Shown here: piece after piece, positions 55,409 through 64,000 of the stretch
Numbering within the stretch: the stretch's first letter is position 1
Layout of the letters: each line of letters starts with the position of its first letter
Assembly: GCF_014652555.1 (NCBI RefSeq)
Contig: NZ_BMZA01000001.1
Span: 172,147 to 236,146 of the forward strand
Length of the DNA stretch: 64,000 nt
From: Novosphingobium colocasiae
GTDB lineage: Bacteria; Pseudomonadota; Alphaproteobacteria; Sphingomonadales; Sphingomonadaceae
Reading direction: 5' to 3'
Program-made: the position numbers and the translations under genes
The notes under the pieces: generated by a model
What the model was told of the DNA's origin: nothing
The model's input: only the letters and a program-made list of their open reading frames with translations
Database searches by the model: none

Positions 55409-56536
55409 ATGTCATCCATCCGTCCCTGGCGCGATATCGAGCGCCGCAAGAGCCGCCAGATCATGGTCGGCGCGGTCCCCGTCGGCGGCGATGCGCCGAT
55501 CACGGTGCAGACCATGACCAACACACCCACCTCGGACGCCGCCGCGACGATCGACCAGATCCGCCGCTGCGAGGATGCCGGGGCCGATCTTGTCCGCGTG
55601 TCCTGCCCGGACGTGGAAAGCACCACCGCGCTGCGCGAGATCGTTCGCGCCGCCAAGGTGCCGCTGATCGCCGACATCCACTTCCACTACAAGCGCGCGC
55701 TCGAAGCGGCGGATGCGGGCGCGGCGTGCCTGCGGATCAATCCGGGCAACATCGGCAGCAGCGAACGGGTGGCCGAAGTGGTCCGCGCCGCCAAGGCCAA
55801 CGGCTGCGCCATCCGCATCGGCGTCAACGCCGGCAGCCTCGAGCGCGACCTGCTCGAAAAGTACGGTGAGCCGTGCCCCGAGGCGCTGGTCGAAAGCGCG
55901 CTCGATCATATCAAGCTGCTGCAGGACCACGATTTCCACGAATACAAGGTGGCGGTGAAGGCCTCCGACGTGTTCCTTGCCGTCGCCGCTTATCAGGGGC
56001 TGGCCGATGCGGTCGATTGCCCGCTGCACCTGGGTATCACCGAAGCGGGCGGGCTGATCGGCGGGACCGTCAAGTCGGCGCTGGGCATCGGCAACCTGCT
56101 GTGGGCCGGGATCGGCGATACCTTGCGCGTCTCGCTCTCGGCCGAGCCGGAAGAGGAAGTGCGGGTGGGGTTCGAAATCCTCAAGTCGCTGGGCCTGCGC
56201 ACGCGCGGGGTGCGCGTCGTCTCGTGCCCCAGTTGCGCAAGGCAGGGTTTCGATGTCATCCGTACCGTCGAGGCGCTGGAGAAGCGGCTGTCGCATATCA
56301 AGACCCCGCTGTCGTTGTCGGTCCTGGGCTGCGTGGTCAACGGGCCCGGCGAAGCGCGCGAGACCGACATCGGCGTCACTGGCGGCGGCAACGGCAAGCA
56401 CATGGTCTATCTCTCCGGCGTGACCGACCATCATGTGCAGAGCGAGGATATGCTGGACCACATCGTCGCGCTGGTCGAAGCCAAGGCCGCCGAGATGGAA
56501 GCGGCCGCTTCGCTTGAGGCGCAGGCCGCCGAATAG
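55409..56536 (+). CDS. ispG: 4-hydroxy-3-methylbut-2-en-1-yl diphosphate synthase
   Basis: This 375-residue iron-sulfur enzyme catalyses the penultimate step of the MEP isoprenoid pathway. The 4Fe-4S cysteines are visible in [11 protein letters not shown] and [12 protein letters not shown]-terminal barrel segments [15 protein letters not shown] and [10 protein letters not shown] are diagnostic. Length fits the bacterial two-domain form. Confidence 0.97.
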   Translation: MSSIRPWRDIERRKSRQIMVGAVPVGGDAPITVQTMTNTPTSDAAATIDQIRRCEDAGADLVRVSCPDVESTTALREIVRAAKVPLIADIHFHYKRALEAADAGAACLRINPGNIGSSERVAEVVRAAKANGCAIRIGVNAGSLERDLLEKYGEPCPEALVESALDHIKLLQDHDFHEYKVAVKASDVFLAVAAYQGLADAVDCPLHLGITEAGGLIGGTVKSALGIGNLLWAGIGDTLRVSLSAEPEEEVRVGFEILKSLGLRTRGVRVVSCPSCARQGFDVIRTVEALEKRLSHIKTPLSLSVLGCVVNGPGEARETDIGVTGGGNGKHMVYLSGVTDHHVQSEDMLDHIVALVEAKAAEMEAAASLEAQAAE

Positions 56537-56581
56537 CGCGCGCTTTACGCCGGCTTAAGGCAAGGCCGCTATGCCGGGGGC

Positions 56582-57109
56582 ATGGTTCGCGGCCTTGTCA
56601 TCCTTCTTTTCGCGGTCGCGCTGGCGATCGGCTGGACTTCGGCCGGGCCGTCTGCGGGGCCGGCCGGGATCGCCGCGCCGATGACAGCGGGCACCGCGTC
56701 GCCCGCCCCGGCAGCGGCAGAGGGCGGCTGGCTGACCGATCCGACAGTGATGGAGCGGCAATCCGACGGACATTTCTATGTCCGCGCCAGCGTCAACCAC
56801 ACCACCACCCGGTTTCTTGTCGATACCGGGGCCAGCATCGTCGCGCTGACCGCAGACGATGCCCGCGCGGCGGGCCTTTCGTGGTCGAACGACGATCTCG
56901 TCCCCATCGGCAAGGGAGCCAGCGGCACCGTCTACGGCGTGCCGGTCGCGCTCGACAGTGTCGAACTGGGCGGCACCATGGCACGCAGCATCAGCGGCGC
57001 GATCATCCCGCAGGGTCTGCCCGTCTCGCTGCTTGGCCAGTCGTTCCTGTCGCACGTCCACAGCGTGCGCATAGAGGGCGACCGCATGACGCTGGAAGGC
57101 CAGAACTGA
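56582..57109 (+). CDS. retropepsin-like aspartic protease (clan AA)
   Basis: This 175-residue protein has an N-terminal membrane anchor or signal ([17 protein letters not shown]), an Ala/Pro linker and one retropepsin-like domain with the catalytic [14 protein letters not shown] single D-T-G motif means it must dimerise to be active. Similar proteins (TIGR02281 type) are common in alphaproteobacteria and are thought to act in the periplasm. A terminator follows 12 bases after the stop. Confidence 0.9.
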   Translation: MVRGLVILLFAVALAIGWTSAGPSAGPAGIAAPMTAGTASPAPAAAEGGWLTDPTVMERQSDGHFYVRASVNHTTTRFLVDTGASIVALTADDARAAGLSWSNDDLVPIGKGASGTVYGVPVALDSVELGGTMARSISGAIIPQGLPVSLLGQSFLSHVHSVRIEGDRMTLEGQN

Positions 57110-57121
57110 GCTGCTCCTGCC

Positions 57122-57145
57122 GCAATGCACCATCGCATTGCTTTT
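57122..57145 (+). terminator. rho-independent terminator upstream of purU
   Basis: GCAATGC-ACCATC-GCATTGC forms a perfect 7-base-pair stem followed by TTTT. It ends the protease transcript. Because its T run is also the first arm of the next inverted repeat, the two structures cannot both form fully. Confidence 0.72.
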
Positions 57146-57192
57146 CGGGCCCGGTGCGGTAAGTCGCAGGCGAAATCCCAGGGGCCCGAAAA
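57142..57192 (+). promoter_or_regulatory. structured leader directly upstream of purU
   Basis: An exact 11-base inverted repeat (TTTTCGGGCCC at 57142-57152 and GGGCCCGAAAA at 57182-57192) encloses 29 bases that hold a smaller hairpin (TGCG/CGCA). The right arm ends five bases before the purU ATG, where the ribosome-binding site should be. This could be a cis-regulatory RNA. I could not match it to a known riboswitch class. Confidence 0.5.
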
Positions 57193-57197
57193 CCGCG

Positions 57198-58052
57198 ATG
57201 ACCGAAATTTGTACGCTCGCCTTGCAGTGTGACGATCGCAAGGGCCTTGTCGCCGATGTCGCGACGACGATTGCGGGGGTTGGCGGCAATATCATCGATG
57301 CCCAGCAGTTCAACGATCGCGCGAACGATCGTTTCTTCATGCGCGTGGTGTTCGAATGCGGGTCAGTGGCGGACATGGAGCGGCTGGAAGGCCACCTGGC
57401 CGCCAAGCTGGATGCCCCCAACGTCGAAATCCGCCTGCGCAGCAACGGTATCCGCCAGAAGGTGCTGCTGCTGGTCAGCAAGTTCGACCACTGCCTGGCC
57501 GACCTCCTCTATCGCAACCGCATCGGCGAACTTGACATGGAGGTAGTCGGCATCGTCTCGAACCACCCGCGCGAGGCGCTCGCCACCACCATCGGCGACA
57601 TCCCCTATCACCACTTGCCGATCACCAAGGACACCAAGCCGCAGCAGGAAGCGCGGATCAAGGCGATCGTCGAGGAGGCCGGGGCGGAACTGATCGTGCT
57701 CGCCCGCTACATGCAGATCCTGTCGGACGATCTGGCGGCGTTCCTGTCAGGGCGTTGCATCAATATCCACCACTCGTTCCTGCCCGGCTTCAAGGGGGCC
57801 AAGCCCTATCATCAGGCACACGAACGCGGGGTCAAGATGATCGGCGCGACCGCGCACTACGTGACCGCAGACCTCGATGAGGGGCCGATCATCCATCAGG
57901 ACGTGGAAGCGATCAGCCATGCCGATACGCCTGACGATCTGGTGCGCAAGGGCCGCGATATCGAACGCCGGGTGCTGGCGACGGCGGTGGCCCATCACCT
58001 CGATTCGCGCGTATTCCTCAACGGGTCGCGCACCGTGGTGTTCAAGGCCTGA
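57198..58052 (+). CDS. purU: formyltetrahydrofolate deformylase
   Basis: This 284-residue enzyme releases formate from 10-formyl-THF, balancing one-carbon pools. It has an N-terminal ACT domain ([19 protein letters not shown]) and a formyltransferase-like domain with [20 protein letters not shown] and the catalytic His/Asp region [16 protein letters not shown]. The ATG at 57198 lacks a clear ribosome-binding sequence, and the upstream bases are tied up in a predicted hairpin. Confidence 0.95.
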   Translation: MTEICTLALQCDDRKGLVADVATTIAGVGGNIIDAQQFNDRANDRFFMRVVFECGSVADMERLEGHLAAKLDAPNVEIRLRSNGIRQKVLLLVSKFDHCLADLLYRNRIGELDMEVVGIVSNHPREALATTIGDIPYHHLPITKDTKPQQEARIKAIVEEAGAELIVLARYMQILSDDLAAFLSGRCINIHHSFLPGFKGAKPYHQAHERGVKMIGATAHYVTADLDEGPIIHQDVEAISHADTPDDLVRKGRDIERRVLATAVAHHLDSRVFLNGSRTVVFKA

Positions 58053-58069
58053 CCGCGGCGGCGGTCATC

Positions 58070-58603
58070 TTACCCGGCGGCGGGAAACGACCGGACCGGA
58101 TCGGTGCCATCGAAGCCGATCGATTGCGCCCGGACGAAATCGTAGAAATCGCGCAGCGGCGCGCAGTCTTGATAGAGTTCGATCATGTGGCCGTTTTCGG
58201 CGATGGTATCGATCAGCATCGCCTCGATGCCGTTGTCCATCCGGGCGTTCAGCGCGATGTCATGGCCATCGCGCACCATTTCGTCCGCGGCCGCGCGAAG
58301 GTCCGGGACGGTGATCGCAAGGTGATGCAGCCCGTAACGGCCGGACCCGGCGGGAAAGACATCGTAGAGAAAAGAGGGCAGGGCATCGTTCTGCTGCATG
58401 AATTCGACCTGGATATCGCCCCACTGACCGAACGCCGAACTGATGCTCCAGCGTGCCGGCTCCCCGCGATACTCGCAGAACGGCAGTGAGACTTCGTCCA
58501 GCACGTAATAGGGGCCTGACCCGAACATCTGGTGATGCCGCAGCGCCGCCGCGTGCACATCCGGAACGAAATAGGCGATCTGGCAGGTTCCGGTGGTGAT
58601 CAT
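58070..58603 (-). CDS. VOC superfamily (glyoxalase-like) protein
   Basis: This 177-residue protein of the glyoxalase/bleomycin-resistance/dioxygenase fold has the segments IAYFVPDVHAAALRHHQMFG and YGLHHLAITVPDLRAAADEM, with the expected metal His and a final Glu in NGHMIELYQD. Small members include isomerases and epimerases such as methylmalonyl-CoA epimerase-like enzymes. It follows the hydroxylase gene of the aromatic operon. A palindrome lies 51 bases upstream of its start. Confidence 0.85.
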   Translation of the reverse strand: MITTGTCQIAYFVPDVHAAALRHHQMFGSGPYYVLDEVSLPFCEYRGEPARWSISSAFGQWGDIQVEFMQQNDALPSFLYDVFPAGSGRYGLHHLAITVPDLRAAADEMVRDGHDIALNARMDNGIEAMLIDTIAENGHMIELYQDCAPLRDFYDFVRAQSIGFDGTDPVRSFPAAG

Positions 58604-58653
58604 TGCATCGCACTCCCATGCGGCTTTCGGGCCCGGCCTGTGCCGGTGACTAT

Positions 58654-58671
58654 CCTGACCATACAGTCAGG
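58654..58671. promoter_or_regulatory. operator-like palindrome upstream of the VOC gene
   Basis: CCTGACCATACAGTCAGG has exact 6-base arms (CCTGAC/GTCAGG) around CATACA. It lies in a 158-base gap upstream of the minus-strand VOC gene and looks like a TetR-type operator. The rest of the gap holds no gene. It differs from the two palindrome classes of the large catabolic region. Confidence 0.45.
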
Positions 58672-58761
58672 TGCCTCGCTCGCAATGGGCAATGTCGCGC
58701 GTCAGTATTCGGCCCGCAGCGGACTTGCCGTCGCGGGCCGGTTGGCACCTCGTGATGGACC

Positions 58762-60432
58762 TCAGACCCCGCGTACCAGATCGATCAGATCCGCGCAGCT
58801 TTCCACCGGCTGGCCGATCCGCCAGCTCCCTTGCCCGGCCCCTGCGGGAAGGCTGTCGCCGCGCCAGGCGACGTGGTGGTCGGGACGGACCAGCACCAGC
58901 GGCTTTTCATAGACCCGGCGCGCCACCGCATCGTTGAGGTGGAGCACATCCAGCGGCAGCCCGGCGGCCTCGGCGGCCGCTGCCAGCGGGGCGGCATCGC
59001 TCCCGTCCAACACCAGCAGGGTGAACCACTTGCCCAGCCGATCGAACACGGCGGTGCCGTCTTCCAGATAGACATGCGGCAGGATGCGGCCCGGCCAGGT
59101 CGAAGGCTTGACCGTAAGCATGTCGAACGCCGGCGGATAGCCGGGCTCGTCCGGGATCACGGGCGAACTTTCGTAGCGATAGCCCTGCTCGGTGCCCCAG
59201 GCTTCATTCTCGATATTGCCCAGAAGGCCGATGCGGTGGCCCATGCGGCTGCGCGCCGCCTCGGCCTCCGGGCCGGTCCCCGCCAGATCGCCCGCTTCCG
59301 CATAGAGCCGGTAGATCGCGGCGCGGATGCCCAGATGCCTTTCGGAGGTGGCCCTGGATATGTGCGCGATCGGCTGGCGCTCGTCATGATAGGATTGCAG
59401 TAGCGCATCGCCGCCCCAACCGTGCACCGCCGCCGCGATCTTCCAGCCGAGATTCGCGGCCTCGGGGATGCCGGTGTTCATGCCGTAGCCGCCGGTTGGC
59501 ACGAACTGGTGCGCGGCATCGCCGACGAGGAACGCGCGGCCGACGCGATATTGGTGCGCGACCTGATAGTTCAGCGTTACCGGGTTGGCGACCAGCACCT
59601 CGAAATCGAAGTCCTTGCCCATCAGGTCGATCACCAGACGGCGCGGATCGATCGCTTCGAATCCGGCATCGGGCGGCACCAGGCAGTGCAGCGTCCATTG
59701 CTCCACATCGTCCTGCGCGACGATCTGACCCCAGCCGGTCTGGTAGTGCCAGGCCTGCCCGAACTGGTGCAGTAGCTCGTAATCGCGCGAGCGGAAGTGC
59801 ACGAGGTACATGTGCGCCGCGCCCAGCATGCCGTCGCTATCGACGCCCAGTTGCTTGCGCACGGTGCTGTTGCCGCCATCGCAAGCGGCCAGATAGCCGG
59901 CGCGAACGATCAGCGTCTCGCCGGTCTGCTCGTTGATCACGGTGGCGACGATGCCGTCCGGGCCGTCCACGAAGCTTTCGAGGCGATGGCCGAAGCGGAC
60001 ATCGACGTCGGCGCAGGCCTCGGCCATATCGCGCAGCACCGGCTCGATCAGGATCTGGCTGACCCGCAGCGGCGCTTCGAGCGAGAGCGTGCCGTCGTTG
60101 CAGTTGCGCCGCCGCCAGTATTCGGCGCGGTTGCCGGGATAGCAGAAGCGGTGCAGTTCGTGCGAACCGGGCTTGAGATCGGTGGTCCAGACAATGTCAT
60201 AGCTGTTGTCCTGATCGACACCGGCGGCGCGGATGCGATCGGCCACGCCGGTGCGGCGGAACAGGTCCATGCAGCGGCCGTTGGTCAGGTCCATCTTGGG
60301 GTGGCGCGTGGTCGACGCGTTGCGTTCGATCACCAGCGAGCCGACGCCGTAGTGGGACAATTCGATCGCCATGGTCAGGCCGACCGGGCCGCCGCCGACG
60401 ACCAGCACGGGAACTTCGATAACTTCAGGCAT
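58762..60432 (-). CDS. FAD-dependent aromatic hydroxylase (MhpA/PheA-like)
   Basis: This 556-residue class A flavoprotein monooxygenase has the FAD-binding VVGGGPVGLTMAIELSHYG, an internal DG region (CDGGNSTVRKQLG), and the GD motif VGDAAHQFVPTGGYGMNTG. The C-terminal thioredoxin-like domain is present as in 3-(3-hydroxyphenyl)propionate and phenol hydroxylases. It would make a catechol for the extradiol dioxygenase encoded 37 bases upstream in the same operon. Confidence 0.93.
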   Translation of the reverse strand: MPEVIEVPVLVVGGGPVGLTMAIELSHYGVGSLVIERNASTTRHPKMDLTNGRCMDLFRRTGVADRIRAAGVDQDNSYDIVWTTDLKPGSHELHRFCYPGNRAEYWRRRNCNDGTLSLEAPLRVSQILIEPVLRDMAEACADVDVRFGHRLESFVDGPDGIVATVINEQTGETLIVRAGYLAACDGGNSTVRKQLGVDSDGMLGAAHMYLVHFRSRDYELLHQFGQAWHYQTGWGQIVAQDDVEQWTLHCLVPPDAGFEAIDPRRLVIDLMGKDFDFEVLVANPVTLNYQVAHQYRVGRAFLVGDAAHQFVPTGGYGMNTGIPEAANLGWKIAAAVHGWGGDALLQSYHDERQPIAHISRATSERHLGIRAAIYRLYAEAGDLAGTGPEAEAARSRMGHRIGLLGNIENEAWGTEQGYRYESSPVIPDEPGYPPAFDMLTVKPSTWPGRILPHVYLEDGTAVFDRLGKWFTLLVLDGSDAAPLAAAAEAAGLPLDVLHLNDAVARRVYEKPLVLVRPDHHVAWRGDSLPAGAGQGSWRIGQPVESCADLIDLVRGV

Positions 60433-60469
60433 GTCTGCTCTCCGATGATAGGATGAAGGTGTCGTCCGG

Positions 60470-61345
60470 TCAGCCGACCGCGTGGGTGCCGTAAGTGCCG
60501 CCCCAGAGGTATGCGGACTCCCACCGCGTCTCGACCCAGGTGTTGACGTCGGGGATCAGCCGCGAATGGCAGCCGTATTCGAACAGGAAGCCCGAGGGCG
60601 ATCCGGTGTAGAACGAGATCGCCGGGTCGTTCGCGTGCTGGCCGATCGAGCGCGCCACCGGAGCGGCCCCGCCGGAAACCTTGTCCCAGGCCTGGCCGAC
60701 ATGGACGAGGTCTTCCACCTCCACGTAGATGTGGTCGAAGCCGGTGAGGCCGGGAATCTCCGCTACCGCCACGATGTGGTGACGCAGGCCGCCGTTGAGG
60801 AAGTGGCCGTCACAGCCCGGCGCGACTTCGATCGAATCCGAGCGCCTGAGGCCGATGACCTGCGTGAAATAGTGCAGCGCCTCCGCCGCATCGGGAACGA
60901 TCAGCAGCACATGGCCCAGCCCCGCCTCGCCGGTGACGAAGCGCGCGCCGGTCGGCGATGCGAAGGGGCGCGAGACGATCAGCCCGCCGATGAAGAATTC
61001 CAGCGGCGTGCCATCGGGGGCGGTGGTGGTAACCAGCCGCTGCACATCGCGCCGACGGGCTAGCGCCGGGTCCTCGTGCGCGGCAAAGCCATGGGCGTGC
61101 AGGCGGGCCATGATGCCGTCGAGGTCCTCGTGGCTGGCCACCTCGAAGCCGAGATAGTCGAGCCCTGGATCGCGGGTTTCGCGCACCGCCAGCCGCCAGG
61201 CCCGCTCGTCAGCGCGCAATCGCAGTTCGTTGTTATCCTGGGCCGGGACTGCCTGCAGTCCGAAGATGTCACAAGCGAAGCGCTGCCATTCGGCCCGGTC
61301 GCCCCGGAATCCTGCATACCCCAAACGCACTACCGGCTTTTCCAT
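60470..61345 (-). CDS. type I extradiol ring-cleavage dioxygenase (BphC-like)
   Basis: This 291-residue two-domain VOC dioxygenase cleaves a catechol next to its hydroxyls. The Fe(II) ligands are His145 (GLGHVLL), His205 (GFDHIYVE) and Glu256 (FLFEYG), with the catalytic His190 in LRHHIVAVAE. These match BphC-type enzymes for biphenyl, steroid or terpenoid-derived catechols. AAGGAGAGG lies just upstream of the ATG. It is the first gene of the aromatic operon. Confidence 0.94.
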   Translation of the reverse strand: MEKPVVRLGYAGFRGDRAEWQRFACDIFGLQAVPAQDNNELRLRADERAWRLAVRETRDPGLDYLGFEVASHEDLDGIMARLHAHGFAAHEDPALARRRDVQRLVTTTAPDGTPLEFFIGGLIVSRPFASPTGARFVTGEAGLGHVLLIVPDAAEALHYFTQVIGLRRSDSIEVAPGCDGHFLNGGLRHHIVAVAEIPGLTGFDHIYVEVEDLVHVGQAWDKVSGGAAPVARSIGQHANDPAISFYTGSPSGFLFEYGCHSRLIPDVNTWVETRWESAYLWGGTYGTHAVG

Positions 61346-61443
61346 GAGCCTCTCCTTTGCTGACCATTTGGCCAATAAAGGGCGCGCAGGATTTGACGGG
61401 GATCAACTGGAGGAAATTAGCATGCAATGGAGTGGGCTATGGA

Positions 61444-62103
61444 TCAGCCCGCCTTGGCGATGAGATTGCGCAAGTCGCGGCGGCGGCCGGCGTCCCAGAC
61501 CGGACGGCTGGCATCGCGCGGAGCGCGCAAGGCCCGCTGGAAATGGCTGCGCGCGCCGGGCTTGTCGCCCTGGGCAAGCAGGTAATCGCCGTAGAAATAG
61601 TTGGCATCAAGGCCATCGGGGTCAAGCGCCAGCGCCTGGCGGAGCAGCTTTCCGGCGCGCTCGTCATCGCCCCAGGCGAAGGGCGAGCCGGGGACCTTGT
61701 AGTAGAGCACGCCCAGCGTAAGCGCGACGCCGCCGCCCGCCGCCTGCGGATCGATGGTATAGGCCCTGGCGATCAGGTCCCGCGCCTTGGTCGCATAGCT
61801 GAGCTTGCGGAAGATGCTGGCGCGGTTGGCGCGCTCGCTGGCGACGATCCCGACCCACAGCAGCGGCTCGGCCCTGCCGGGATAACGCGCAAGCATCGCA
61901 TCGGCCTGCCGGGCAAGCTGATCGAGCGCTTTGGCCTGAGGAGCCCCGCCTTTGACTTCATAGGTCATGTGCGCCCAGCCGTCCTGCAGGGCCTTCACGT
62001 CGGAGGCCATGTCGGCCCATGCGGCAGTCGGCGCGAGCAACGCCAGCAGCGGTGCCAGCACCGCGAGGGCGCAGCGGCGAAGGGGACGTGCCACAGCGAT
62101 CAC
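61444..62103 (-). CDS. secreted TPR-like hypothetical protein
   Basis: This 219-residue protein has a signal peptide (LAVLAPLLALLAPTAAWA) and a helical repeat body with TPR-like segments (ARAYTIDPQAAGGGVALTLG, LRQALALDPDGLDANYFYGDYLLAQGDKPGARSHFQRAL). It probably acts in protein-protein or ligand binding in the periplasm, similar in outline to TatT-type proteins of TRAP systems. Its stop is convergent with the dioxygenase promoter region. It overlaps the upstream acetyltransferase gene by four bases. Confidence 0.82.
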   Translation of the reverse strand: MIAVARPLRRCALAVLAPLLALLAPTAAWADMASDVKALQDGWAHMTYEVKGGAPQAKALDQLARQADAMLARYPGRAEPLLWVGIVASERANRASIFRKLSYATKARDLIARAYTIDPQAAGGGVALTLGVLYYKVPGSPFAWGDDERAGKLLRQALALDPDGLDANYFYGDYLLAQGDKPGARSHFQRALRAPRDASRPVWDAGRRRDLRNLIAKAG

Positions 62104-62618
62104 CCCAGCATCCGCGCGTAGAGAAACTCGTCGTCGCGCTGGCTGCCGACCATGAAGAAGATGTCGGCAATCTTGGTGAAGCCATGGCGATGGTAGAAGC
62201 GCTGCGCGCCTTCGTTCGCGGAATAGACGGAAAGCTGCACTTCATCGGCCCCGAACGCGGCCGCTTCGGCCAGCGCCCATTCGGTCAGCGCCGCGCCGAT
62301 GCCCCGGCCGGTCGCATCAGGCTCGGTATAGAGCTGCTTGAGCTGGACCACCCGGCTGCCGCGCGCGTGGTCCGGCCAGCCGCAGGTCATGTCCATCTTG
62401 CAGAAGCCGAGCAGAGCATCGCCTTCCATCGCCAGCATGATGCGATAGGCGGGATTGGCGATCTCATGGGCCACTGTGTCGGCATGATGGGCATCACGCA
62501 GGAAGCCGGCGAGATCCTCGGGGCTGTAAAGGTCCCCGAACTTGGCGATGAAGCTGCGCGCGCCCAGATCGGCGAGCGCGGCGGCATCGGTGGGGCGGGC
62601 GGGTCTGAGGTCCATCAA
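62100..62618 (-). CDS. GNAT family N-acetyltransferase
   Basis: This 172-residue GNAT has the acetyl-CoA binding motif A in LYTEPDATGRGIGAALTEWAL (Q/RxxGxG/A form) and motif B in LSVYSANEGAQRFYHRHGF. The N-terminus reads DLRPARPTDAAALADLGARSF. The acceptor is unknown. Start and stop overlap its neighbours by four bases, so it belongs to a tight operon with the RDD and TPR-like genes. Confidence 0.92.
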   Translation of the reverse strand: MMDLRPARPTDAAALADLGARSFIAKFGDLYSPEDLAGFLRDAHHADTVAHEIANPAYRIMLAMEGDALLGFCKMDMTCGWPDHARGSRVVQLKQLYTEPDATGRGIGAALTEWALAEAAAFGADEVQLSVYSANEGAQRFYHRHGFTKIADIFFMVGSQRDDEFLYARMLG

Positions 62619-63520
62619 GCTTCTCCGGAGTACTTGTCGCTCTTGCGCCGCCCCATGCGCATGCCTGCTTCAAGCCGGGCGCGCAACTGGGCATAATAGG
62701 CCTCCAGGAATGCGCGTTCATCGCCCCAGCCATCGTTGCGACCGATCTTGCCGGCGATCGTCTGGTAGACCTGATCGAGCGAGATGTTCTTGCGATCGCG
62801 CAGCACCCGCTCCAGCGCCTGCAGCTCGAACTCGCCATAGACGGCCAACTCGGCCTCGCTGAAGGCATACGACGGGGCAGGGGGCGTATCGGCCTGCCGG
62901 CTGGTCAGCGCGGCCAGAAGCTTGTGGCGCGGCCGTTCCAGTACCCAGGTCCCGGCAATGATGTCTCCGGCGCGCAGTGCATCGCGGTTGAAATAGGGAA
63001 ACAGCAGGAAGATCGCGAACCACGCGGCGGCAGTGAGCCAGGCCAGGCCGCTGTCCGCCCCGGCGGAAGCGATGAAGGCGATCGGCATCAGGATTTCGAT
63101 ATCGCGCAGGAGATTGCGCGCCAGCACCATCTCTGCGGTCAGCCGCCCGCCATCGCGCGCGGCGATGCGGATGCCGGCGATGCGCTTGCCCGGCGTCGCG
63201 CCGCGCGGGCCAAGTTCGAAATAGAGGAAGTAGGCATTGCGCAGCAGGAACATGGCGATGATCCAGACGATCGCCAGGAACTGGAAGACATGGCCGGCCA
63301 CGCCCTTGTCCGCCGCGCGCAGGCCCATCGCCCCGCCCGCCGTATAGAACAGCGCCATCGAGCCGCCGATCATAATCAGGACGATGAACATGAGGTCCAG
63401 CGCCAGCGCCCCCGCCCGCGCGCCGCGGCTGGCCACCGCCACCGGCACGGCGATGCCTTCAGGCGTGATCAGCGTGCGATCGCGCTTGGAGCGGCGCAGG
63501 CTGGTGGGGACGCTGGTCAT
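62615..63520 (-). CDS. RDD family membrane protein
   Basis: This 301-residue protein has an N-terminal RDD domain with an Arg/Asp pair in the first membrane region (RGARAGALALDLMFIVLIMIGG), further membrane segments and GATPGKRIAGIRI. The soluble C-terminal part carries charged helices (LERVLRDRKNISLDQVYQTIAGKIG). It overlaps the SpoIIM-like gene start by four bases, a common RDD-SpoIIM pairing in bacteria whose function is unclear. Confidence 0.9.
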   Translation of the reverse strand: MTSVPTSLRRSKRDRTLITPEGIAVPVAVASRGARAGALALDLMFIVLIMIGGSMALFYTAGGAMGLRAADKGVAGHVFQFLAIVWIIAMFLLRNAYFLYFELGPRGATPGKRIAGIRIAARDGGRLTAEMVLARNLLRDIEILMPIAFIASAGADSGLAWLTAAAWFAIFLLFPYFNRDALRAGDIIAGTWVLERPRHKLLAALTSRQADTPPAPSYAFSEAELAVYGEFELQALERVLRDRKNISLDQVYQTIAGKIGRNDGWGDERAFLEAYYAQLRARLEAGMRMGRRKSDKYSGEA

Positions 63521-64000
63521 GCGAAGTGGCCGCCTGCGGTCTGCCGGCGGCCGCGATAGGCGAAGAAATAGGCGAGCCAGAACGCCAGCATGAACCCGCC
63601 GACGATGAAGCGGCCGGCCGTCTGGTCGATCAACTGGCGCGCGAAGCCTTCGAGCAACCCGGCGATCACCAGCATCAGCACCACCCCGGCCATCACCGTG
63701 GCGGCGTGCCGCCCGGCCAGCGCCGCCGATTCGAGCACCGGCCGATCGCCCGGAAAGGCGATGCCGCGCCCGATATGCAGGCCGGCGGCCCCGGCCAGCA
63801 GAATCGCGAACAGTTCGGTGGTGCCGTGGACGCTCAGCCAGCCGCACAGGTCGATCAGCAGGCCCTTGTCGGCAAACAGCCACAGCAGCGCGCCCAGCGT
63901 GGCGGTGTTCTGGACCAGCAGCATCAGTGATGGCAGCCCGAAGGCGAAGCCGAGCGCGAAGGCGAGGATGGCGATCTGCGCGTTGTGGCTGAACAGATAG
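63517..64000 (-). CDS. stage II sporulation protein M (SpoIIM)-like membrane protein, 5' truncated
   Basis: The frame continues to the window edge, so the N-terminus is missing. The visible 161 residues hold several membrane segments with the family signature SHNAQIAILAFALGFAFGLPS and LFAILLAGAAGLHIGRGIAFPG. SpoIIM-like proteins of non-sporulating bacteria pair with RDD proteins, as here. The function outside sporulation is not known. Confidence 0.88.
   Translation of the reverse strand, partial: YLFSHNAQIAILAFALGFAFGLPSLMLLVQNTATLGALLWLFADKGLLIDLCGWLSVHGTTELFAILLAGAAGLHIGRGIAFPGDRPVLESAALAGRHAATVMAGVVLMLVIAGLLEGFARQLIDQTAGRFIVGGFMLAFWLAYFFAYRGRRQTAGGHFA

Noticed and set aside
58050..58067. 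TGACCGC-GGCG-GCGGTCA hairpin between purU and the VOC gene
   Set aside because: The stem is perfect but has no T run on either strand, so it is not a convincing terminator; in GC-rich DNA a 7-base stem may be chance.

Overview
The window is high-GC (roughly two-thirds G+C by eye), tightly packed bacterial DNA. The housekeeping genes (N-terminally extended ribosomal protein S9, Coq7, CtaA, FabI, a DsbB–CtpA–EnvC-like block, and several small proteins of a kind I associate with sphingomonads) suggest an alphaproteobacterium of the order Sphingomonadales (Novosphingobium/Sphingobium-like). This is inferred from gene content; no rRNA is present. No CRISPR array, insertion sequence, integrase or prophage gene was seen.

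Positions 1-31638 form one continuous catabolic region. It starts with a truncated TetR-type gene followed by a thiolase and a FadB-like beta-oxidation protein. A minus-strand operon follows (P450, a fused DUF35/SCP2-thiolase-like protein, TetR). It is divergent from a long plus-strand operon (acyl-CoA ligase, luciferase-like flavin monooxygenase, a protein of unknown family, aminoglycoside-phosphotransferase-like protein, a small companion, aldehyde dehydrogenase, SMP-30 lactonase). Next comes a Baeyer-Villiger monooxygenase operon (BVMO, SDR, COG3618-type lactonase/amidohydrolase, class III CoA-transferase, MFS transporter). A convergent acyl-CoA ligase, an acyl-CoA dehydrogenase with a TetR regulator, and a MaoC / SCP2-like / DUF35 / ligase / SCP2-thiolase / crotonase / bicupin operon complete the region. 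The enzyme set fits uptake and CoA activation of a cyclic or terpenoid/steroid-like compound, ketone-to-lactone ring opening, and side-chain removal by beta-oxidation plus retro-aldol-type cleavage. The substrate cannot be read from sequence.

Two regulatory signals tie this region together. A palindrome of the form AACAA-N4-TTGTT occurs three times, each at the head of a catabolic operon (15300, 23206, 25083). A different perfect palindrome, TATATCATGATATA, lies in the divergent P450/ligase promoter (7478). Each has a TetR gene nearby as candidate reader.

A tRNA-Thr gene (31659-31733, minus) marks the right edge of the catabolic region. From there to about 58 kb the content is mostly housekeeping: a DUF885 lipoprotein, an RNase H-fold protein, RarA, a glycosyltransferase, GST, a cation efflux protein, PdxH, a J-domain protein, YihY, FabI, TauE, Coq7, DsbB, CtpA, EnvC-like, ThiG/ThiS, a MerC-like protein, CtaA, CutA, L13/S9, a ZntB-like transporter, IspG, a retropepsin-like protease and PurU. 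From 58070 to 61345 a small aromatic-catabolism operon appears (type I extradiol dioxygenase, FAD hydroxylase, VOC protein). The window ends in a TPR-like secreted protein, a GNAT acetyltransferase and an RDD/SpoIIM-type membrane protein pair. No gene-free stretch exceeds 300 bases.
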